DNA of 39,320 nucleotides. Source: Gammaproteobacteria bacterium 13_2_20CM_66_19 (GTDB lineage: Bacteria; Pseudomonadota; Gammaproteobacteria; Steroidobacterales; Steroidobacteraceae). Position numbers and translations under genes: made by a program. This document shows, piece after piece, positions 15,473 to 23,728 of this stretch. Positions within the stretch are counted from its first letter, which is position 1. The number at the start of each line of letters is the position of its first letter. The notes beneath the pieces were generated by a model. The model did no database searches and was not told the origin of the DNA. It was given only the letters and a program-made list of their open reading frames with translations. The stretch spans positions 1 to 39,320 of the forward strand of contig MNCZ01000041.1 of NCBI GenBank assembly GCA_001914695.1. The letters run 5' to 3'.

Positions 15473-15667
15473 TCAGCGACGCGCCCCCAGGGCCCGCACC
15501 GGCAGCAGTATCAGGGCCCGGAGCAGCGCAAATACACCCTCGACGACGACCCCGACGAGCCGCAGCGGCAGCAGCAGCAGCCACACGATCGGGTACAGCA
15601 CCAGCGCCGCGAGCGCCAGCGGCCAGCACAGCACCAGCAGCAACAGCCACAGGAGGAAGGCGATCAT
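15473..15667 (-). CDS. Small hydrophobic membrane protein
   Basis: A 64-residue protein made almost entirely of hydrophobic residues: two likely membrane helices (about 2-20 and 24-38) and a third amphipathic stretch, ending in a short basic tail (RALGARR). Its tryptophan/leucine-rich pattern resembles small uncharacterised proteobacterial membrane proteins. ATG at 15667 has AAAGGA seven bases upstream, a good ribosome binding site. The gene is divergent from the LD-carboxypeptidase gene. Function is unknown. Confidence 0.65.
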   Translation of the reverse strand: MIAFLLWLLLLVLCWPLALAALVLYPIVWLLLLPLRLVGVVVEGVFALLRALILLPVRALGARR

Positions 15668-15743
15668 TGACGATCCTTTTGGGTCGTGCCTAGAGTCCGC
15701 TGCGGCTCATTGTAGCCCCACGCCTGATGTAAGGGACCCACCG

Positions 15744-16661
15744 TTGATCGAGAGATTGAAGCCGCCTCCCGCAGTGCGTCCGCGCGACCGCGTCGCCGTG
15801 ATCGCCCCGGCGAGCGCGTTCGATCGGGCCTCCTTCGAGGCCGGTCTCGCCCTGATCAACGCCCGCTACCGCGCCGAGCACGGGCCCGGAGTCTTCGAGC
15901 GGCATCGATATCTCGCGGGCGATGATGCGCGACGCCTCGGCGAGCTCACCGCGGCGCTCGCGGATCCGGATATCCGCGCGGTATTCTGTGCCCGCGGCGG
16001 CTATGGCGCGACGCGGCTGCTCGAGCGGCTCGCGGCGGCGGGCTCGCCCGGTCCGCCGAAAGTGCTGGTCGGCTTCTCCGATATCACGGCGCTGCACCTG
16101 TGGATGCAGTCGCGCGGCCGGATCAGCGTGCACGGTCCGGTCCTCACGCAGCTTGGCAGGCTTCCCGCCCCGACCTGCGAGCGTCTGTTCTCGCTGCTCG
16201 AATCCGCGGAGCCGCCCCCGCCGCTCACGGGAACACTGACCCACGTCGGCGGTGTGGCGGAAGGGCCGTTGCTCGGAGGGAACCTCTCGGTCTTCACGCG
16301 CCTGCTCGGCACGCCCTTCATGCCGGCGCTCGATGGCGCCATCCTGCTGTTCGAGGATCAGGGCGAGCGTCCCTACCGGCTCGACCGCATGTGGACGCAC
16401 CTCGAGCTCGCCGGGGTGTTCAGCCGCGTACGCGGCATAGCGCTCGGCTCTTTCACCGGCTGCGAGGAGAAGGACGCCTCGTACACGAGCGACGAGGTCC
16501 TCGGGGACCTCGCCCGCGCCACGGGGCTCCCGTGCGCCGGCGGCTTTCCCGTGGGCCACGGCGAGGTCAACGAGCCCCTCCCGCTCGGCGCGCGGGTGCG
16601 GCTCGACGCCGACCGGCGCACCCTCACGTTCCTCGAGGCCGCGGTGGCGGCCTCGCGCTGA
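15744..16661 (+). CDS. ldcA: LD-carboxypeptidase (muramoyltetrapeptide carboxypeptidase)
   Basis: A 305-residue enzyme of peptidase family S66 that removes the terminal D-Ala from the tetrapeptide of recycled murein, in the cytosol. The motif RGGYGATRLL, nucleophile Ser112 in VGFSDIT, Glu204 in LLFEDQGE and His272 in VGHGE form the expected Ser-Glu-His triad. GNLSVFTRLLGTPFMP is also typical. Start: TTG at 15744 with AAGGGA eight bases upstream gives the normal family length; the frame is open further upstream but that part has no homology. It converges with the glycine-zipper gene. Confidence 0.93.
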   Translation: MIERLKPPPAVRPRDRVAVIAPASAFDRASFEAGLALINARYRAEHGPGVFERHRYLAGDDARRLGELTAALADPDIRAVFCARGGYGATRLLERLAAAGSPGPPKVLVGFSDITALHLWMQSRGRISVHGPVLTQLGRLPAPTCERLFSLLESAEPPPPLTGTLTHVGGVAEGPLLGGNLSVFTRLLGTPFMPALDGAILLFEDQGERPYRLDRMWTHLELAGVFSRVRGIALGSFTGCEEKDASYTSDEVLGDLARATGLPCAGGFPVGHGEVNEPLPLGARVRLDADRRTLTFLEAAVAASR

Positions 16662-16691
16662 GCGGGACGAGCGCGCCGAAGCCGAAGCGCG

Positions 16692-17243
16692 TCAGGAGGC
16701 GGCCGAGTTGCGGCCGCTCTCCTCCGTCACGATGTGACCATTCTTCAGCGGGATGCGCTTCCCGGGATCATGGCTCATGTGCACGCGGTGCTTCTTGCCG
16801 TCGAGCACGTACTCCACCTCATAGCCGTTCGGCGCTTCGCTCCGGTCGTACACGGTCGTGCAGCGTTGCTCCGTGGCGGTGTAGGTGTTTCCCTGTTGCA
16901 CCTTCTCCTGGATCTTGTTGCCGGCGTAGCCGCCGGCGGCCGCTCCGGCGACCGTGGCGAGCACCTTGCCGCTGCCGCCGCCGACCTGATTGCCGAGAAG
17001 CCCGCCCACCACGGCACCGACTCCGGTACCGAGCAGACGGTCCTTGTCCTTCACCGGCTTGGTGTGGGTCACCTGCTCATCGTGGCATTCCTGCCGCGGT
17101 GTGCTCACTGTCCTGCTCACGGCCTTGACGCTCACTACCTCGGCTCCGCGTGAGGCCTCGACAACGCGATAGCCGGCGACCGCACCGACCGTGGTCACGA
17201 TGGCGGCGCCGATCACCGACCCGATTACGGCTGACTTGTTCAT
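16692..17243 (-). CDS. Glycine-zipper 2TM domain envelope protein
   Basis: A 183-residue protein with an N-terminal membrane anchor or signal (NKSAVIGSVIGAAIVTTVGAVAGY) and a central glycine-zipper block (LLGTGVGAVVGGLLGNQVGG, then VAGAAAGGYAGNKI) of the Rick_17kDa/2TM type, followed by a polar C-terminal domain with two cysteines overall (QECHDEQ, EQRCTTVYD). Such proteins lie in the cell envelope, often as outer-membrane lipoproteins, though no lipobox cysteine is visible here. ATG at 17243 is preceded by GGAGGAAGTGGAGAG; GTG at 17252 lies inside that site. Function is unknown. Confidence 0.85.
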   Translation of the reverse strand: MNKSAVIGSVIGAAIVTTVGAVAGYRVVEASRGAEVVSVKAVSRTVSTPRQECHDEQVTHTKPVKDKDRLLGTGVGAVVGGLLGNQVGGGSGKVLATVAGAAAGGYAGNKIQEKVQQGNTYTATEQRCTTVYDRSEAPNGYEVEYVLDGKKHRVHMSHDPGKRIPLKNGHIVTEESGRNSAAS

Positions 17244-17282
17244 ACTCTCCACTTCCTCCGTGGCACCCGATGGCCGCAGCGG

Positions 17283-17317
17283 ATATTAGGGATGCCGCAG
17301 CAATATTCCATTGGAAT
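17283..17317 (-). promoter_or_regulatory. Candidate promoter and palindrome upstream of glycine-zipper gene
   Basis: Read on the minus strand: ATGGAA, 17 bases, TAATAT. The -10 (17283-17288) is strong; the -35 (17306-17311) is poor. It lies inside a perfect 13-base palindrome, ATTCCATTGGAAT (17305-17317), which could be an operator. Transcription would start about 35 bases before the ATG. Confidence 0.4.
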
Positions 17318-17349
17318 GGTGCCGATTTGCGGGAAAGCTCCGGATAAAT

Positions 17350-17365
17350 GTCGCCGCCTGGCGAC
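17350..17365 (-). terminator. Hairpin terminator after CPXCG gene
   Basis: A perfect six-base stem, GTCGCC/GGCGAC, with a four-base loop, 13 bases after the stop of the minus-strand CPXCG gene. It is followed on that strand by the AT-rich ATTTAT, so it may act as a weak intrinsic terminator. Confidence 0.5.
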
Positions 17366-17378
17366 AGAGCGCGGCGAC

Positions 17379-17696
17379 CTAATCCATGCGTCTCACCTCG
17401 AGCGCGAGAAAGGTCCCGCCCTCGTCGCGCTCGACGTGAAACTCGATCGGCCGACAGCAGACTTCGCAGTCTTCGACGTACGCCGGCTCGTCCGCGGTCA
17501 GATCGACGAGCGTCTCGAGGCGCTCGCCGCAATACGGGCACCGCACCGCCACGAACTCCTCGAGCGCGACGCCCGGGGCGGCGCTTCCCGGCTCCCACAC
17601 CGGCTCGAGGCCGTAGAGCCGATCGACGCTCGCCTCATCGAGACGGGTGATCCGCCGTCGGAGAAGCTCGAGTTGCGTGAGATTGCGTGACTTCAT
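17379..17696 (-). CDS. CPXCG motif cysteine-rich protein
   Basis: A 105-residue protein with CPYCGE (about residues 53-58) and a second pair in EDCEVCCRPIEFHV, forming a probable four-cysteine zinc ribbon as in the small CPXCG proteins of gammaproteobacteria. Those are about 60 residues; this one has an extra N-terminal stretch of about 45 residues (LTQLELLRRRITRLDEASVD). ATG at 17696 has no clear ribosome binding site, so an internal non-ATG start is possible. It stands alone and its function is unknown. Confidence 0.78.
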   Translation of the reverse strand: MKSRNLTQLELLRRRITRLDEASVDRLYGLEPVWEPGSAAPGVALEEFVAVRCPYCGERLETLVDLTADEPAYVEDCEVCCRPIEFHVERDEGGTFLALEVRRMD

Positions 17697-17775
17697 GGGA
17701 CGGGGCGATTTGCGCGCGGGTGCGCCTAACTGCGATGCTGCGCTCAGCTCTTAAACAGCCTGAGGATACGCCAAT

Positions 17776-18486
17776 ATGCGGATGGTCCGGGCGGGCACGC
17801 TCCTCGTGTGCGCCGCCGCCTCTCTCCTGGGGTGTGCGGGGAGCCGGCTGGCCCCCGATCCACCGGCGGGTCTCTCGCTCGCGGGCGCGTGGAAGCTCGA
17901 TCGCGCCGCGAGCGACGACCCGCAGAGAGTGCTCGCGCGCATGCGCGCCGAGGCCCTGAGACGGATGGCACAGAGGGTGGTCGCGACCGGGCCGCCGCGC
18001 GGGGGTGCGCGCGGTGCGCCCACCCGCACCGCGCGGCCGCAGGATCCCGCCGTCGATGGAGACCCCGTCCCGGTGCCCATGGGGCGCGGCGTGCCGCCCG
18101 ATCCACTCGAGCGATCGCCCATGGCGCGCGCGCTGCTCGCGAGCATCGGCCGCGGCGACTTCCTCACCGTGCGGCAGTCATCCGGAGAGCTCGTGCTCGA
18201 CTACGGCAACTCGCAGCGCCGCTTCACACCCGGCGCGCACAGTGTGGTATCGGCCGAGAGCGGCGTGGCGGATCAGAGCTGCGGCTGGAAGGGCCGGGAG
18301 TACGTCATCGAGGTACGCGCGCAGGCGGGTCCCGACGTGACCGAGCGCTACGCCCTCTCGGGCGACGGCCGTCATCTCGTCGAGAGATTGCACATTGCGC
18401 CCGAGGAGCTGTCGGCCGTCGATCTCACACGAGTGTACGATCCGACCGACCAAACCGCCCCGCGGCAGACGCCTACCAACGATTGA
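17776..18486 (+). CDS. Putative lipoprotein, uncharacterised
   Basis: A 236-residue protein with a lipoprotein signal ending LLGC (Cys20), so it is probably anchored in the envelope. After the signal, GAWKLDRAASDDPQ resembles the opening of beta-barrel-like domains found in other uncharacterised lipoproteins. The middle (about 75-105) is rich in Pro, Gly and Arg and probably flexible. The C-terminal half (FLTVRQSSGELVLDYGN, YALSGDGRHLVERLHI) is a repeated strand pattern that suggests a small beta-sheet binding domain. ATG at 17776 has GAGGAT nine bases upstream. It lies 10 bases before the TraB-type gene and may share its mRNA. I do not recognise a precise function. Confidence 0.7.
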   Translation: MRMVRAGTLLVCAAASLLGCAGSRLAPDPPAGLSLAGAWKLDRAASDDPQRVLARMRAEALRRMAQRVVATGPPRGGARGAPTRTARPQDPAVDGDPVPVPMGRGVPPDPLERSPMARALLASIGRGDFLTVRQSSGELVLDYGNSQRRFTPGAHSVVSAESGVADQSCGWKGREYVIEVRAQAGPDVTERYALSGDGRHLVERLHIAPEELSAVDLTRVYDPTDQTAPRQTPTND

Positions 18487-18496
18487 GCGGGGCGCG

Positions 18497-19504
18497 ATGC
18501 GGCGAGCTTCACCTGCCATGCGTTCGGCCCTGACTTTCATCGCGGGATGGGGGCTCCTCTCGCCGCTCGGCACGGCGGCGCGCGAGCAGCCGCCGTCGGG
18601 CGTCGACGCAGGCACTCCGCCGCCCGAGGAGGTCGTGGTCGAGGGGCGTCACGAAGGCCCGCGAATGTGGACCGTGCGCAAGGGCGACCACACGCTGTGG
18701 ATCCTCGGCACGCTCTCCCCCCTCCCGAAGAGGATGGTGTGGCAGCCCGATGCGGTGCAGGAGGTGCTGCGGAACGTCCAGGAGGTGGTCCCGGCATGGC
18801 CCGCCTACAGCATCGGCGCCAATCCGCTCACGGCGCTCAGGGTGTACATCGAATGGCGACACCTGCAGAAGCCTCCGGACCACATGCCGCTCGAGCAGGC
18901 GCTGCCGCCGCCGCTGTATGCGCGGGTCGAGACCCTCAAGGCCCGCTTCGACCCGAACGACGGAAAGCTCGAGGAGATGCGCCCGATGCTCGCCGCCAGG
19001 CAGCTGCTGCTGCGGGTGCTCGACGCCTCGGGGCTCGCGGTGCAGAACGAGGTGCAGCAAGAGGTGCTGAAGCTCGCCCGCTCGCAGGGGGTACGCGTGC
19101 ACCAGGACAAGCTCCGGATCGAAGATCCGGTCAAGGTGCTGAAGGATGTGGAGGCGACGCCGCTGACGAGCGAGGTCGCGTGTCTCGAGGCCGTGGTGAC
19201 GCTCCTGGAAACCGATCTCGCTCCCATGCAGGCCAAGGCGCGCGCCTGGGCGCTGGGGGATGTCGATACGCTGCGCCGGCTTCCCCACGTAGACGACCGC
19301 ACCGCGTGCGTCGCGGCGGTCTCGACCTCCGACCGGGTGCGCAAGCTCATCTCGCGGGCGCTCGATGACTGGCTGATCGCCGTCGAGGACAGCCTGACCC
19401 GCAATCGCGGAACTCTCGCCGTTCAGTCGATGGACAGATTGCTGGGAGAGAACGGCGGGCTGGCCGCGCTCCGGGCCAAGGGGTACGTCGTCGAGGGCCC
19501 GTGA
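18497..19504 (+). CDS. TraB/GumN family protein
   Basis: A 335-residue exported protein with an N-terminal signal (ALTFIAGWGLLSPLGTAA). It belongs to the TraB/GumN family, related to Tiki-type metalloproteases: MWTVRKGDHTLWILGTLSPLPKR (about 57-79) corresponds to the first conserved motif. In typical members this motif is GTxH, with a metal-binding His; here it reads GTLSP. The remainder is helical with scattered conserved segments (AVQEVL, LPPPLYARVETLK). ATG at 18497 is preferred; ATG 18518 would still leave a signal. It lies just after the lipoprotein gene and converges with the rhomboid gene. Loss of the His suggests it may not be an active protease. Confidence 0.78.
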   Translation: MRRASPAMRSALTFIAGWGLLSPLGTAAREQPPSGVDAGTPPPEEVVVEGRHEGPRMWTVRKGDHTLWILGTLSPLPKRMVWQPDAVQEVLRNVQEVVPAWPAYSIGANPLTALRVYIEWRHLQKPPDHMPLEQALPPPLYARVETLKARFDPNDGKLEEMRPMLAARQLLLRVLDASGLAVQNEVQQEVLKLARSQGVRVHQDKLRIEDPVKVLKDVEATPLTSEVACLEAVVTLLETDLAPMQAKARAWALGDVDTLRRLPHVDDRTACVAAVSTSDRVRKLISRALDDWLIAVEDSLTRNRGTLAVQSMDRLLGENGGLAALRAKGYVVEGP

Positions 19505-19517
19505 GCGCGGTGGCGGG

Positions 19518-20408
19518 TCAGTCGAGCAGCGCGCAGCTCCACGCGATCGCGACCGAGCCGAGCGCCGCGGCCCCGGTGAGCCATTGCGGCGTCCGATCCA
19601 ACGCGGCCCGCACGACCGGCAGCGCCGCGAGCGCGCCGAGCGCGGCCCCGACGGCAAATCCCGCCACGTGCGCCACGAGGTCCGTGCCCTCCCCCGCGGA
19701 CCCGGTCCAGCCGAGCAGAATGACGCCGGCGACGAGCGGCCCCCAGCGCCGCGCCCAGCGCTGCGGCAACTGCAGGCGCTCGCGCCAGGAGTGAGCCGAC
19801 ATGGCTCCGAGCGCCGCGAACACCGCCGTCGAGGCTCCGACCGCCTGATGCTCGGGCGGACCCGTGAGGCCCTCCAGCAGGTTCGCGAGCGCTGCACCCG
19901 TCACGGTGAGGAGCCACGCCGTGCCGACGCCCATCTGACGGCCCGCGAGGTATCCGAACCAGACGCCCGCGCCGAGGTTCGCCGCGAGGTGCGGGCCGTC
20001 CAGGTGCAGCGTGAGGGCGGTCCAGGCGCGCCACCATTCGCCACCCTGCACGCGGGCGGCATCGAGCACGCCCTGATCGAAGGCGTCGAGCCGCACCAGA
20101 CCGTTGGAGAGCACCCACGCGACACCGAGCAGCACCAGGACGTACGCGGCGCAGCCGATCCAGGCGTGCGGATACAGGCTCGGCGGCGGCGGCGGCGGGA
20201 GCGGCGCGCGGTTCTCCGCCTCGTACTGCGCGAGGTGGCGCACCGCAAGCTCAGCTTGCGCCACGTCGACCTGCAGCAGGAACTCACTCCAGTCGGGGGC
20301 CGGGGCAACGAACCCCTCGACGCCAACCGCCGTCAGCACCAGCAGCCGCTCGTCGCATTCGCGCCGGCGCCGCGATCGAAACACGATGGTCAGCCCGGCG
20401 TCGTCCAT
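19518..20408 (-). CDS. Rhomboid family intramembrane serine protease
   Basis: A 296-residue membrane protease. A soluble N-terminal domain of about 80 residues ends in a run of seven prolines and is followed by about six membrane helices. The active site is complete: HLAAN (His140, Asn144) for the oxyanion region, nucleophile Ser193 in VGASTAVFAALGA, and His247 in HVAGFAVGA. It cuts membrane proteins within or near a helix; the substrate is unknown. ATG at 20408 lies inside the end of the ydcF gene (19-base overlap), so it is the third gene of a MATE-ydcF-rhomboid operon. Longer upstream frames lack homology. Confidence 0.92.
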   Translation of the reverse strand: MDDAGLTIVFRSRRRRECDERLLVLTAVGVEGFVAPAPDWSEFLLQVDVAQAELAVRHLAQYEAENRAPLPPPPPPSLYPHAWIGCAAYVLVLLGVAWVLSNGLVRLDAFDQGVLDAARVQGGEWWRAWTALTLHLDGPHLAANLGAGVWFGYLAGRQMGVGTAWLLTVTGAALANLLEGLTGPPEHQAVGASTAVFAALGAMSAHSWRERLQLPQRWARRWGPLVAGVILLGWTGSAGEGTDLVAHVAGFAVGAALGALAALPVVRAALDRTPQWLTGAAALGSVAIAWSCALLD

Positions 20409-21184
20409 GCGGTGTGCCTGCGCAGGTGGAGCGCGGCGAGCACGCGCCGCACCAGGTCCCCGAGGAGCTCGTAGAGCGCACTCCTCGAGCGGTTGAGAGC
20501 GGCGGTCGAGGGCAGGTAGCGCTGCATCCCGGTCTCGCGCGGCGCCCACAGTCCCACGGGCGCCGGCACGACGGCGAGTCCCGTGCCCGCAAACTCGTGC
20601 GCTGCGCGCCACGCGTGAGCGCCGTCGGTCACCAGAATGATCCGTGACACCCCCGCCGCCTTCAGCAGCGGCGCCGAGAACTGCGCGTTCTCGAAGGTGT
20701 CGCGCGAGCGCCCTTCGACCCAGCGCACTTCCACGCCGAAGTCCCGCGCAAGCGAGGTGCGCATGGCGAGCGCCTCCTGCGCGGTGCCGGAGACGAGCAC
20801 CGGGAGCGCCGTCCGGTGCGCGACGAAGGCGCCATAGGCGACCCGCTCGAGGAGCAGCGGCCCGGGCGCCGGCGCGCCGCCGTACTCGGGAGCAGCGACA
20901 CGCTCATCGCCCCCGCCGAGAATGACGAGCGCCTCGGCCGCGACCGGCCGGGTGAGATCGAGGGGAGGTGAGCGCTCGGCCGCCCTCTCGAGCCAGTCCG
21001 CCACCACCGGCGTCGCGAGCAGCCACGAGACGACGAGCGAGGCGGCGAGCAGCAGCCACCCGGCGCGGCGCACGCGGGCCGTGACGCCCGAGCGGGCGAG
21101 CCAGGCGCCGGCGCCCGCCACGAGCAGCGGGCCACCGGGCGGCAGGAGCACCGTGTGCAACAGTGTCTTCAGCATGACGAGCAT
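20390..21184 (-). CDS. YdcF family membrane protein (DUF218)
   Basis: A 264-residue protein with two N-terminal membrane helices (about 5-22 and 33-53) and a DUF218 domain: EALVILGGGDE, LPVLVSGTAQE, VEGRSRDTFENAQFS and IILVTDGAHAWRA. E. coli members of the broader family (SanA, ElyC) act in envelope integrity and envelope-polysaccharide metabolism, so an envelope role is likely. ATG at 21184 or 21175; neither has a clear ribosome binding site. It is 25 bases downstream of the MATE gene and overlaps the rhomboid gene. Its exact substrate is unknown. Confidence 0.88.
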   Translation of the reverse strand: MLVMLKTLLHTVLLPPGGPLLVAGAGAWLARSGVTARVRRAGWLLLAASLVVSWLLATPVVADWLERAAERSPPLDLTRPVAAEALVILGGGDERVAAPEYGGAPAPGPLLLERVAYGAFVAHRTALPVLVSGTAQEALAMRTSLARDFGVEVRWVEGRSRDTFENAQFSAPLLKAAGVSRIILVTDGAHAWRAAHEFAGTGLAVVPAPVGLWAPRETGMQRYLPSTAALNRSRSALYELLGDLVRRVLAALHLRRHTAWTTPG

Positions 21185-21209
21185 GAGGGGCGGTGCGGGA
21201 GCGTGCGCT

Positions 21210-22649
21210 TCAGAGTCGTATTTTCTGCCAGGCGCCGGAGCGCCAGCGCAGGAACAGCGTGCTGCCGAGCACCATGACGTAGATGAGCACCGCCACCCAC
21301 CCCCCGACGGCTCCCCAGCCGAACTGCGGCAGGAAACGCACCCAGCCCTGCCCGGAGGCAAACGTGAAGGCATGGGCGAGCGGCACGAACAGCAGCAGCG
21401 ACACCGTGAGCACCAGAGCCGCCGGGATCCTGACATCGCCCGCGCCGCGCAGGCACATGCTGCTGCCCAGGTTCAGGCCATCGAAGAACTGGTAACCCGC
21501 GGCGAGCCACAGGAGCTGTGTGCCGATGACCACCGCCTGCGCCGATTCGCTGTCGTGCGAGCCGATGAAGAACGGCAGCACCCAGGGGCCGCCGAGGGCG
21601 ATCAGCACGCCGATGGCGCCCATGTAGAGCGCGGCGAGCAGGATGACGCGATCGCCCACCTGCAGCGCCCAGTCGCGCGAGCGTGCGCCGATCGACTGCC
21701 CGACCAGCGTCGTGCCCGCGGAGGCGATGCCGAAGCCGGGCATGTAGGCGATCGAGGTCAGGATCACCACCATCTGCGTGGCGGCCCCGCCGGCGGTGCC
21801 GAGCCGCGTCTGCATCATCTGGAAGACGGCGAAACCCAACAGGTCGGCCGCGGGCGAGAGCCCCATCGGGACGCCGAGGCGCAGCTGCTGCAGCAGCACG
21901 CGGCGGTGCGGGCGCCACGTGAGATTCGAGCGATAGCGGCGCCGGTAGTCGGCGCGCATGAAGATCGCGAGCGCATAGAGCAGCCCTACCAGCTGCGCGG
22001 CGTTGGTCGCCCAGGCCGAGCCGGCGATGCCCCAGCCGAGGCGGAAGATGAACAGCGGGTTGAGCAGCGCGTTGGTGACCGTGGCCACGATGCTGATGGC
22101 GAGCGTCACGCGCGGGCGGCCGATGCCGTTGAAGAAGCCGAACATCGCCCACACGGCGGCGGCGAGGAAGGCGCCGCCGACGCGTGGAAACCAGAACGCG
22201 GAGGCGAGCTGCTCGACCCGGCTGTCGAAGCCGAAAGGCGCGAGGATCAGGTGACGCGCGGCGCCCACCAGCACGAACAGCGGCGCGGTGCAGGCCATGG
22301 CCCACAGCGCGGTCCACACCGCCTGGCCGGCGCGCCGGTAGCGGCGCGCGCCGAAGTGCTGCGCGACGAGCGTCTGCACCGCGGTGCCGGCGCCGCCGAG
22401 CACCAGCATCACGGCGATGACCAGCCACTGCACCGCTCCCACCGCGGCGAGCGCCCTGGTGGAGATGCGTCCCATGAACCACATGTCGGTGAGATTGAGG
22501 ACGATCTGCACGGCGCTGTTGGCCATGAGCGGCAGGGCGAGCGCGAGCACCGCACGCTGATCGACGTGCGTGCGTCCGGCGGCGTCGATGCGCTGGGCCG
22601 GAAGGTGCCCGGCGGCGCTCGCGGGCGGCATCGCGGTGAAGGAATCCAT
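21210..22649 (-). CDS. MATE family multidrug efflux transporter
   Basis: A 479-residue inner-membrane transporter with about 12 helices in two related halves, as in NorM/DinF-type MATE exporters driven by sodium or protons. Typical segments are LPLMANSAVQIVLNLTDMWFMGR, VAQHFGARRYRRAGQ and, in the second half, GTTLVGQSIGARSRDWA. Length is normal and no disruption is visible. ATG at 22649 has AGGAT eight bases upstream. It is the first gene of a three-gene operon with ydcF and rhomboid. The substrate cannot be deduced from sequence. Confidence 0.94.
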   Translation of the reverse strand: MDSFTAMPPASAAGHLPAQRIDAAGRTHVDQRAVLALALPLMANSAVQIVLNLTDMWFMGRISTRALAAVGAVQWLVIAVMLVLGGAGTAVQTLVAQHFGARRYRRAGQAVWTALWAMACTAPLFVLVGAARHLILAPFGFDSRVEQLASAFWFPRVGGAFLAAAVWAMFGFFNGIGRPRVTLAISIVATVTNALLNPLFIFRLGWGIAGSAWATNAAQLVGLLYALAIFMRADYRRRYRSNLTWRPHRRVLLQQLRLGVPMGLSPAADLLGFAVFQMMQTRLGTAGGAATQMVVILTSIAYMPGFGIASAGTTLVGQSIGARSRDWALQVGDRVILLAALYMGAIGVLIALGGPWVLPFFIGSHDSESAQAVVIGTQLLWLAAGYQFFDGLNLGSSMCLRGAGDVRIPAALVLTVSLLLFVPLAHAFTFASGQGWVRFLPQFGWGAVGGWVAVLIYVMVLGSTLFLRWRSGAWQKIRL

Positions 22650-22708
22650 GGCAACATCCTGCGGAATCGGTCATTCTCGCACACTGACTGCGCTCGAAGA
22701 GTGAGGCC

Positions 22709-23728
22709 ATGTCAACACGCTCGAGGACCGCCGGCGCACGCACGCGGGGCCGCCCGGCGGGCGCCGGCCGCCGCGGTCGGCTCGCGCCGGGGAAGGAAGC
22801 GCGCGGACTCGAGGCCGCGCAGGTTGCCATCGCGCTCGACAGCGAGCACGTCGCGGATCTCGCGACGCTGGTGCGCGCGGCGGGCGGCGCCGTCATCGGC
22901 GCCTATCAGGAGCCCCTCGGCGGACGCCCCCTGCTGCTCGCGAGCCTGCCGCTCAATGCGGTGCAGCCGACTCCGTTTCAGCGCGACCTGTCCCCGACGC
23001 ACGCCAAGCGGCTCGCCGCGAAGATCGACGAGACCGCCGCATTCCTCGATCCCCTGATCGTGGTGCGGGGCGACGACGGGCGGCTGTGGACGCCGAATGG
23101 CCGGCATCGGCTCGCCGCGGCCAAGGTGCTCGGCATGAAACAGATCACGGCGCTGATATCGCCCGACGAGTCGCTCGCCTACCGGATACTGGCCTTGAAC
23201 ACGGAGAAGGCTCACAACCTCAGGGACCGGAGCCTCGAAGTGATCCGCATGGCGCGCAACCTGGCCCGAAATCGCGCCCGCGAGCGCGAGTCGCAGTTTG
23301 CCGCGCAGTTCGAGGCCCCCGAGCTCCTGACCCTCGGCATCGTCTACGAGAAGTGGCCGCGCTTTGCCGGCGGCGCCTACAGCTCGTTTCTGAAGAAGGT
23401 GGACCGCTTCAGCGACCAGACGCTCGCGGTAAGCCTCAGGCAGCGATCGGACTCGGCCGCGCGGCTCATCGAGATCGACGCACGCGTCAAGTCCCTCATC
23501 AGCGCACTGCAGGCGCGCGGCTTCAAGTCCCCGTACCTGCGCAACTACGTGGTGGCCCGCATCAATCCGGTGCGCTTTCACAAGGCGAAGAAGGGAGACA
23601 CGAAGCCGCCGATGCCGCTCGGGCAGGCCCTCACGCGCATGGCCGCCGCGGCCCGCAGCTTCAATCTCGGCTCGGTATCGAACGCCGACCTTGCCTGGGT
23701 GGCGGTGGGCGCCAGCGCGGCGGACTGA
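22709..23728 (+). CDS. ParB N-terminal domain protein, orphan
   Basis: A 339-residue protein with a basic disordered N-terminus (about 1-30), then a ParB/sulfiredoxin-like domain: TPFQRDLSPTHAKRLAAKID and the nucleotide-binding motif PNGRHRLAAAKVLG (about 128-141). The region after it (LAYRILALNTEKAHNLRDRS) resembles the ParB linker, but the typical helix-turn-helix DNA-binding core is not obvious. No ParA ATPase lies next to it, so it is not a standard partition pair. It may hydrolyse or bind CTP or ATP in some other role. It is divergent from the MATE operon and converges with the GH3 pseudogene. Confidence 0.82.
   Translation: MSTRSRTAGARTRGRPAGAGRRGRLAPGKEARGLEAAQVAIALDSEHVADLATLVRAAGGAVIGAYQEPLGGRPLLLASLPLNAVQPTPFQRDLSPTHAKRLAAKIDETAAFLDPLIVVRGDDGRLWTPNGRHRLAAAKVLGMKQITALISPDESLAYRILALNTEKAHNLRDRSLEVIRMARNLARNRARERESQFAAQFEAPELLTLGIVYEKWPRFAGGAYSSFLKKVDRFSDQTLAVSLRQRSDSAARLIEIDARVKSLISALQARGFKSPYLRNYVVARINPVRFHKAKKGDTKPPMPLGQALTRMAAAARSFNLGSVSNADLAWVAVGASAAD

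Noticed and set aside
20922..23057. 711-codon plus-strand open frame
   Set aside because: Antisense to ydcF and the MATE gene, both of which have clear family motifs. Low-complexity translation rich in Arg, Gly and His.
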